A stretch of 40,475 nt of DNA, taken from NCBI RefSeq assembly GCF_001949145.1, contig NW_019091385.1:1107770-1148244 (forward strand), read 5' to 3'. Origin of the DNA: Acanthaster planci. Its lineage: Eukaryota; Echinodermata; Asteroidea; Valvatida; Acanthasteridae. Positions 29,032 to 37,900 of the stretch are shown piece after piece. The notes beneath the pieces were generated by a model. It had not been told where the DNA came from. It did no database searches and was given only the letters and a program-made list of their open reading frames with translations. Each line of letters starts with the position of its first letter. The first letter of the stretch is position 1. The translations under genes and the position numbers were made by a program.

Positions 29032-32000
29032 TGTGGTTTTCGCTCCTTTGTATCGTCAATACCACTATTAAAAAGAAAACAGCGTCAGGTATGCAGTAAG
29101 AACCGAGACGCTATACCTTGATGATATCAAAGTAAAACGAAGAACTGATAAGTAATTACTACAAATAGCCCCACCGGCTTATGGCACAAAATAGACACAC
29201 TTTGAAACTAAACAGTGTAGACTCAGTTGATAAACTATTCTATTGGCTTTTTGTTGTTGACTCGAATGACAAGAAAGATCAGTACGAGTACTTTTCCCTG
29301 AGTTCCTAGTACGAGTGCAGAGAGTGCAGGGAAATACACGAATACGAGTACGAGCACTACAGCACACTGACTAGAAGGAAAAAATCTGAGAACCAAAAGC
29401 AGTTTTCATCTTTATAGTTTGGACCTATCGTTTCAGGCAGGATGCTTAGTTCTTCGCTGTCAAATACGTTCAATTAGTCCACTATTTCTCCTAAGAATCT
29501 CACCACTCACAAAAGAGACTCAAATGGTGCTACAACAGACGTTCGTCTCATTGCTATGTCAACCATGTAAACCATATAATTGATAATTTTTTGCTTTAGT
29601 TAATCTTTGAAATTTCCCCGCATACATTTTTAGGTTAAAACACTCTTCTCGCATTGGAGTTGTGTTCTCTTTAATGAGAGTCCCATGTAGTCATTGAAGA
29701 TTGACATCAAATTTTAGCGTTTACTTGAATACAAAATACTTGCTAAAAACAATAGGAGAAATCCTTCATTGAGTTTGCATACGCCAAAAAACAAATCCGA
29801 ATTCCCGAAACAAACTTGACAATTTCCTCAATGAATTGAAACGAATATTCGTTTAATAAATCAACAGGCCTACCTCTCCAATAACGGTGAGAACTCGTCA
29901 AAACCTGGTCTCTCTGCAGCTCGCCTTTGTCTGTACAGACCAACGACTCAAACTACCGGTACGGGTTTATAAAATATACGCCCTATCGAACCCAAGTTCA
30001 ATCAGATCTCTGGGAACACGTGACCACAGAGCCAAACAAATCAGTACCATGAAGCGTTGTTCATTTATGCGTAATAGTAACGCCCATTTAACGTTTATAG
30101 CCTATTGAAATTATAGCACGGTGATAAACGTAATGATTTGTTTTGCGTGTTCTCATCGTCAAATCGCCACGGCACGGCGTAGGAATGTGATTTTAAGTTA
30201 AAATGCACAATGTTTGTTGGAATAATGTCTGGTTCCCAGACCAGGAGATTCTGAATACGGCAAGAGAATCTTTTAGGCTCCTCTTTTCCACAATTAACAA
30301 AAGAACTGTCCAATTCTATTTTCGTTTGGTTTTCGGATTCGTTGATAACCTATTTTCTCTGATATCTGTTTATGGGACTACATTCAATCTTTTTAGTACG
30401 CGAAACATCATTCACAGCTCACTGTAAGTGGGTTCTTACATACACCTTGGGTTGAGCAGCTCATTATTCAAAAATCTACAAAAAACAAAAACAAAAAAAA
30501 AAAAACGTTTCGGTTTGAGTCTGTGGATATGTTTGACGCATATTTTGATATCAGTTTCATGAAATTCAGAAGTGCCACTCTTGCTGAATGTCGGGGTAGC
30601 GATTTAAGGTTTAGACGTTTGAAGATACAGATTAGTATATCTTCAGGGTCAGATTTTAAAAACTTTAAGACCGTACAGATAAAGTATGCGGCGCTTTATA
30701 CATTGACAAGGTTTTAGTTCAGTGGATATCATAAATAATCTACCCTTCTGAAAGAAGGTAAAAAGCAAATTGTTGGTTTAAAAAGGGGCGAGATGAAACT
30801 GTGCCTGAAGGGAGTCGTGGTAACTAAAATTCTCTCCAAATATTTCTCACACACTGATCAGCACCTGAAATAATTGCACATTCTCGCCGACTCATTCGCG
30901 GCTTCAAAAATAAAATGAAATCGTTCTTTTCGAAACTGAAAGGACACTGTTATAACAAATACTATTATAAAGAACAGATTTCGAGAATCACGCTTCCTTG
31001 AATTGTTATGTTTTTCGTTGTTTGCGATTCCTCTTATGACAAAGTAAAGTGTTTGATACAGCTCTGTTCTAACGAGAGTAGACTACATAGTGGATGTCTT
31101 AATGCTGTGGAAGTGGTTCTCAAAAGGAGAGTGAATAAAATAGAGTGACGTAATTATTTCGGTCATTTGGAAGGAATCATTTGAAGAAAAAAATACAAAC
31201 TGTTGACGAATATAGGCGAAATATACAGAATGTAATTTTTAAATCTCCGTCCAATTGCGATATTTTATGGAAACATATTAATCCAAATGGAGCTGAAAAA
31301 CCCTGAAGTCTGGGTAAATATCAATGGTTCACGAGCTGTGTCAGCAGATAGAGAGCTCTTGAAGTATCTTTGCCAACACGATGTTCAGTATTTATCAGTC
31401 ACGAGTTGAAGGACAGTACAAGTCCAAAGTACAAAAACTACTTGTGTGCCATAGCAACTGGGGTGAACACCGGAACACTATAGCGTTAATAAAGTTCGAA
31501 AGTCAGCATTGTTCTATTACCAACTGCAGGGGCGGATTTAGGAATATAGGGGGGCGGGCTGGCAGGAGATTCAGACTAAAAAGTCTCCTATTTGTAAAAT
31601 TCACCTTGTGCACATAAGAAGAACCTGCAGAATGCTCTCTTGATTTTAAATTTACTTCAGTAATTGTTTAAAAATTATTTCCCCCATTTTGTTTACCTGT
31701 TTTGGGGTCTCCGAGCGGGGAGGGGGTTTTTACCCCCAGCTCCCACCCCTGGGATCCGCTCCTGCAACATTGACGTAGTCTAACACCAACCACGACCACT
31801 ATAAGAACTGTGGATAATCATTGCTTGTACTAATCCTTCTCAAATTACGTATGTGAAGTCATTCTACATTCACTGAAGTACAGAAATTCTCTGATCAAAA
31901 CTTTCCTCAGATCCACAGGTATTATGAACATCTCCTGAAAACAAGTTACATGTAATAGCGTCAGCCGCCTGAGTTGAAAAAGTCTAGTCATTAACGAGTA

Positions 32001-32407
32001 TAAGTTCTTTTTTTTCATCGCTACGCAATCAACCTTACATTCTGCGGCTCTCTTTAAAAAATTCTATGATATCAACCTTTGTCAAGTAAAATGGAAAAAA
32101 ATAACTCCTTTCAAAATCTGTTGGTCTCTTTTTCATTATTAATTAGTTTTACTTACATTTTTATTCGCATTTTTTATATCTTATTAATTTCATATATATC
32201 TTTGCTTCTTGTATTTTCAAATTTGCTTTGCAATGATATTCATTGAATTTCACATTTTCTCTTTCGATTTCGCTTTTCATTTCACTTTGTATATTTTTCA
32301 AATCGTCATATCTAATTGGAACCGTCTTTAATTTTATCATAAATTCCCACAGTTCAGAAGATTTTAAGAAACAGATAAATAACTGAATTAATGAAACTCA
32401 AACTTAC
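29032..32407 (-). other. Probable 5' UTR intron of the Ly6 gene
   Basis: It runs from the candidate first-exon donor at 32407 to the acceptor just upstream of the start codon. It contains the hAT-like element at 31527-31764, an A-rich run near 30480-30505 and no recognisable exon. The intron assignment is inferred from splice sites alone. Confidence 0.4.
31527..31764. mobile_element. hAT-like MITE, about 238 bp
   Basis: The left end CAGGGGCGGATTTAG and the right end GGGATCCGCTCCTG are imperfect inverted repeats followed inside by G-rich and C-rich runs, a form typical of hAT non-autonomous elements (CAGGGGCGGAT... ends). Flanks CAACTG (left) and CAACATTG (right) may be a decayed 8-bp target duplication. 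Confidence 0.65.
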
Positions 32408-32465
32408 CGCTCAGTACTTCTCATGTAGAATTCCAGTGTTGCTATTTTCCAAACGAAATATTCCG
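32408..32465 (-). other. Candidate 5' UTR exon of the Ly6 gene
   Basis: A short stretch ending in a strong donor (GAGCG|GTAAGTTT) lies about 30 bp downstream of a TATA box on the same strand. Its start is set by distance from the TATA box. Joining to the 3' acceptor at about 29060 is inferred. Confidence 0.45.
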
Positions 32466-32492
32466 TAATAGTTGGTGAGCGTTCCGACCCTA

Positions 32493-32499
32493 CTTTATA
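32493..32499 (-). promoter_or_regulatory. TATA box, probable Ly6 gene promoter
   Basis: The minus strand reads TATAAAG in the context GGATATAAAGTAGGG, about 85 bp upstream of a strong splice donor. It is the best core-promoter candidate for the Ly6 gene 3.4 kb downstream. Confidence 0.45.
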
Positions 32500-34232
32500 T
32501 CCATGTAACAAAAATATTAAGATCAGTGATCATCATTTGTGTGGTCAATAACAACAATAACAATGTTTTCTAATTGGTATGACTATCTGCAATAATACAC
32601 AGTCAAATCCAGTGACGAGAGCGTGCAGAATCCAACGCTACTGCCGACTGCATGAATGACAAAACTGTGCCTGATGGTGAATCGATCAAAGGCTGTGCAC
32701 CCGAATGAAGGGTTAAAATTAAGACCCAGAAAAGTCAGTTTATATCGCGTTATATTAATTTATTAAATCACAAGGCTCTTTACACAAAAAAGTTTACATA
32801 TATATGCAACGTAATGTAAAAGAAGGTTAAATTTGCAAGCCGGATATGATTACAAAATCATTGCTTTAAATTAATATACTAACTACATCCAAATCATACT
32901 TTCAGAAAAAACGCCAGAATAGTAATAATTATTATATTCAACCTACCCAACACCCTTAAAAGTATAACTTGTAAAGTGAAATCTGACAAACGGAGAGAAA
33001 GACAGATAGAACGTTCAACAGCCAAAACGGAGAAAAGAGCCGCTGACTAAAAGACCTACAGGCCGCCTGAGCTGACCGACCAACCGACGGCCACAAGATA
33101 TTTCGCCAAAATAAATATACTAAACTGACAGTGTCATGCTGTATTTTCAAATATTGGTTTAAAAAGATGGGTCTTTAAGCTTTCGTAGAAAGATTAAAAC
33201 CTGTGTATCGAATGTTTACAGGTAAAGTGTGCTGTATCATTGACAATTCCGCAAAAAATCGTCGCCATAGAAGATGGTCCTACTTAGACTGGATTGACCG
33301 AGAAGGTGATAAAATGAGCATCGTGCACGATTGGGTTTATGGCCCTGTAAACGTCCAGAGATGTGTGTTGGTGCCATCATCTATTACGGACTACCTTGAA
33401 CGCCAAAAGAGCAAGCTTTCGGTGAATATGTTGTCGAACTGCTCGCCAGTGCAGCTCATCAAGGATGTGCTGAATAAGATCACGTTAGAGGTCACCAATC
33501 GGACTCCAGAGTTTTCACACTCTCTACTATGCCTATCTCGGTGATACAAGTCCGTAAAGAGGACTGCAACAAAAGTCCAGACAGTAGGACACAAAATGGA
33601 GTAATCGCTCCTCCGACATACATATTATCCCCAACAGTGTCACAGAAAGGTCGTATTTTGGGTGTGGACTTAAATATGTACCCAAGGAGGACAGTGTTAG
33701 ACAACAGGCGGCACTTTTGCAGGAGGCATAAGTAGTTACATCGGCATGACATCAGTAAAAGGCACTTGTGAAAAGAGGCACTTCGGACAAGAAGACATTT
33801 GTTAAAACAACAAAGTATGAGGTAACATTCGATTTCGAGGAGTTTCTGTTGCATTTCGCTGTCACTCTCAGCTGGAAAACAGAACAGAAAAAATTATGGG
33901 CGGATTCCTTTTCAAGGAACAGTTCATAAAGACGAACTTGACAGCACTACTGTTCAAAACTTAGGACCTTCTTCACCACTGGCTATTACGTGCCAAAATA
34001 TCTTTTTAAAAAGATTACTTTCATGGTGAACTCGCAAACAACAGGACTAGCCTCCCTAGGTTAACATATCACTTCGCTGAAAAAAGATTCACAACTTTCG
34101 AAACGGTCAGTTAAGCAATATACTGCTAATAGGCCTATATAGGATATAATGTGCAACAATTTACATTGTCATACCTCTGTCTTGGATGCTGTCCGTTTAT
34201 TGACTCAGAACGATCACATGACAGGGCGAAAT
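32500..34232. other. Intergenic DNA with decayed open frames
   Basis: Three plus-strand open stretches follow each other in different frames: 33203-33544 (contains GKVCCIIDNSAKNRR and VYGPVNVQRCVLVPSS), 33529-33735 and about 33766-33930 (contains KYEVTFDFEEFLLHFAV). They look partly protein-like and could be an old pseudogene or transposon remnant. I cannot name a family. Nothing else is seen. Confidence 0.3.
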
Positions 34233-34365
34233 TTAACAACTGTTAAACGCTGTGTTGTGAAATATGACATTTTTGAACACCCGATGGACACATAGCGCCC
34301 CGCTATGCGTGCCCGAAGGTGTTCGAAACGTCATATCCCACACCACAGTGGTCAACAATTGTTAA
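34233..34365. repeat. 133-bp near-perfect palindrome
   Basis: The sequence folds on itself around 34299: CATAGCG|CCC|CGCTATG in the centre, GAACACC against GGTGTTC, ATATGAC against GTCATAT, and TTAACAAC against ATTGTTAA at the edges. Almost no loop remains. It is probably a foldback MITE. It lies about 0.3 kb downstream of the probable 3' end of the GGT gene. Confidence 0.7.
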
Positions 34366-34639
34366 TTAATAATGATTGCAAGTGCAATACTAAGAAAATA
34401 TTTCCAAGAAAATATTCGTTCTAATCAACAAATGTGAAACTTTCGTTACATGTATTTGTTTTTGTGAATCTATTAATAAATTCTGAATTTACTCAATGTG
34501 TTATTGGAATAAATCCTCACCCTGTATCATCTACGAGTTTCAAAACGTCATCTGTTTAAAAAACAACTTTCCAAGTTTATCGTTCGCCGTTTGTTTCAAA
34601 AGCTGCTTTACCGTGCCAACAACAGCGTGACATTGAAAT

Positions 34640-34645
34640 TTTATT
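34640..34645 (-). terminator. Candidate poly(A) signal of the GGT gene
   Basis: TTTATT on the plus strand is AATAAA on the minus strand, about 200 bp downstream of the GGT stop codon, a normal 3' UTR length. Confidence 0.5.
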
Positions 34646-34841
34646 TGTTTAAACCATAGAATAGGCCCCTAAACCCTCTATTCAGCGTGGATTAACTTTC
34701 CCTTTGATGCGATGTGGCCATGCCTAAGTTCATTATGACGAAAATCTGAGTGACTTGGGATCACATACAAATTATCAAACACTGACATGAAATAGTTGCT
34801 ATGCCATCGTCTCGCTGTGCTTAGCACCGCATATCAACATT

Positions 34842-34988
34842 TTAAATGCCAGCTGGATGGCCTCCTTTCCGGTCGTCACTGTAAGCGCTCCAGAAACCCT
34901 GTGCGTCTCGCAGTATTCCTTGCACTACGCAGTTACCAGTAGACTCGTAAGGATAGTGGCCTTTTGCTTTCAAACCATCAATAACGTC
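34842..34988 (-). CDS. GGT1: GGT terminal exon
   Basis: It ends SAYSDDRKGGHPAGI and TAA at 34844-34842, the diagnostic C-terminus of the family (SDxRKGGxPAGY). Confidence 0.95.
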   Translation of the reverse strand, partial: DVIDGLKAKGHYPYESTGNCVVQGILRDAQGFWSAYSDDRKGGHPAGI

Positions 34989-37900
34989 CTGAACACAGGC
35001 AAGAACACATTGTTATTATGGTGTTAAAGAAACGCTTGGGGCGTAAGCCTACAGCCTGAAAGCTGTTTACTTTTAAGTACGAGAAAGAATTTCAGAGTGC
35101 GCCATACAACAACAATAAGCAAAACAAAAATACAATTGTGTTAGGCCTACTCCTTAAAACTTCGTGAAAGAAGCATGAGCAGATCGTTGAAGGCGTCCTT
35201 ACCTGATTAAAACCTGCTTCATAGGTGACATTATTGGGAACTAACTGATGATGAAAACGCCTGCGTTGGATCGCATCTTTTATGCTGTCACCATACCACA
35301 ATGTATCCACGGTTACCTGTTGACCACAAAGTCAATCCAGGGACAATTTTCTAAATCTATTGACGTTAAAACCGATGAAACTTTTTACTATACATCTAAC
35401 GGCGAATACGAACTGATGAATAATTAATAAAAATAAACAAGTATCTGCTTGAAGAGGTTAAGTTAATTTTTTTTTCAAGCAAAGTGATGATTTTCACTTC
35501 CTTTCCTGTCTTTTTTCTTAACTCTCGCTTCTTTTCCTATTTATGTATTAAAGTTCTCAGGGGGGAGCACTCTTTACCCCTTGGCGACACCCATGCGTTT
35601 GAAATTAATATCAGAGTAGTGCATGAGGTTGACATTTCAGCGTTTTTGTTCACGTTGCTTTGGAAACTGATAGGCCAGGTATCAAAGATCCACACGCAAG
35701 AGTAAAGTATCATAATATGGCCATAACATATCATTTACACGTTTAGTTTGCAAATAATTCATTTTTTTTTTACCTGCGCCACACCGGTGGTTATTCGTGA
35801 GCCTCCTGATGCACCAACCACGAGTTTCACTTTGCCGTCACGATCCACCACTATGGTGGGTGTCATGGAGGACATTGGTCGTTTTCCTGGCCGGATGAAG
35901 TTTGAAACAGACGGTGGGAGGCCATAAGCGTTTGGTTCTCCGGGCTTTGAGAAGTCATCCATCTCGTCGTTGAAGAGGATTCCTGTACGATTGCCACGAA
36001 CTTTGGCTCCAAAACTGGACAAAAGGGTCAGGGGTCAGTGGTAAGTCAAGTTGATTCTGGTGATTCAGTGCCCTTTAGTTTTTACTGCTTATAATTGGTG
36101 AAAAAAATAAGGTGTAATTGAACGGATCTAATTTCAATTTGTTTTATCTATCAAAATTGCTTACTAAAGATTAATGGTGCTCGTAGCAGCTACCGCATTG
36201 CCGTGTGTATCAACGACCGACAGGTGGGATGTGCCGCTATCAGGCTGATTGTAGTAAGCAGTATAGTAAGAGGGATCGTGAGACATGTTGTCATCAATAG
36301 CGGCTCGTAAGGAGTCTGCATAAGCCTGTGACGTCATGTTGGCAACAATCTGAAGACGAGAGAAGTCCTATTTGTTTAATGGCTTACGGGGATACCAACA
36401 ATCACAAAGGCGACCCAACAGTAAAAGGTTGATGCAGGGACATCCCGAGGAATGTCAAATTTACTTAGTGTAATCCCTGGAAAGAAATTCAGTGTTTGGC
36501 AACAATGGCGCACTTCAGTTCCTTACTCTACTTCACCCAATCTTTTTACACCATGGCAACTCACTTCTTTGACATCAACGTAGTCTTCATCTCCAAGAAA
36601 CGATCGACCTGCATACGCGAACTTGAAAGCCTCTACCATACGATGAGTTGTCAAGATTTCAGCGTCAATGGTTGCAATGCTATCTGGACCAATGCCATAT
36701 CCTAGAAAATGTCATTATACATAATTATTGGTTTAACGATTACTGTACGGTAATGAGTATTATAATAGCTAAATATGAATGGAAAAGAACAAGACTCTGC
36801 TACTTACAAAGAAGCTAGAATTAAATGAAACGAGGATCAACGACACTTAAACAGTGGATAGACATCAAAATTTGAATGAGATGAAATGGAAAACTACACA
36901 TTTGAGATTAAGATGAAAGGTCAGAATGTATCTTTTTTTACAAAACGAAACAAGACTCATATGAACAGTTGAGGAAAATGATTAATCAAGGCGAGAGACA
37001 TAGCAGAGAAGATGGATAATGTGATAATTGGAGATGTTGCATAACATTAATACGAAAAATTTCGACAGAATATCACGACAGCACTATGATAACTCGACGC
37101 CTAAATCAATAGATTTACCATCGACTATGTTCAATATCAGCGAAGACACAGCACCACTGCCTGGTGGGGGAGGCGAGTACACCTTCATACCATCCAACTC
37201 AATCATTAGAGGTTCCTTCCGTTTTACTTGATAATTTTCCAGATCTGCCTTTGTGATGATACCACCTGAGAGGAAATGTTCGGTAAAACCACAGTCGTTT
37301 TAAGACACAATGATAAATTCGACAATTAGTTTTGAACACAGGTTGTTCAAACATCGACTACAAATGAATAACAATCCATATAAAACCAGAATCACAGGCC
37401 CTACTCCAGATTGCATTAGTCACCTCTATCGGCAATGTCGGCCACGATGTCATCGGCAAGATCTCCTTTATAGAAAGCATTCTCTCCACCCTCTGCTAGT
37501 TTCTTGTAAGTTTCCGCCAGTTTGATATTGACCAGTGTATCTCCTTCCTTGAGAATCTCCCCTTCTGAGTTCAGAAAAATTTCCCTTGAAAAAAAAGTGG
37601 AATAAAATTGAATCTGAACCGCTTAGGAAATTATGTAGATATTGGTAATCGGGGGGTGGTGAAAAATGTTATGACGTAATTTCCGTTCACTGAAAAAAGT
37701 CACTTTATGGTACAACGTACTTGAGAATACAAGCTTTTCAAAACCAAGTGCACATGAAAGAGGGTCCTGAAAGGGAACCTGTACCCAGTTTGAAACTATG
37801 GTCAAAATATTCAGACTTGCTAAACACAACTGATGGAAAAAAGTTCATATTACGAGTCTCACCCTAAGCTTGGATCGTTCTTCATGTAGCTCTCTCTGAC

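Larger units (their letters stand above)
35317..37118 (-). other. GGT introns above 300 bp (exons excluded)
   Basis: Introns 35317-35773 and 36702-37118 contain AT-rich unique sequence; I see no repeats or further exons. A single CCATGGCAAC half X-box is at 36551-36560. Confidence 0.4.

Noticed and set aside
34233-34365. Possible microRNA or tRNA gene
   Set aside because: The palindrome is far longer and more complete than a typical pre-miRNA arm pair, and no tRNA A/B boxes are visible. A foldback element is the simpler reading.
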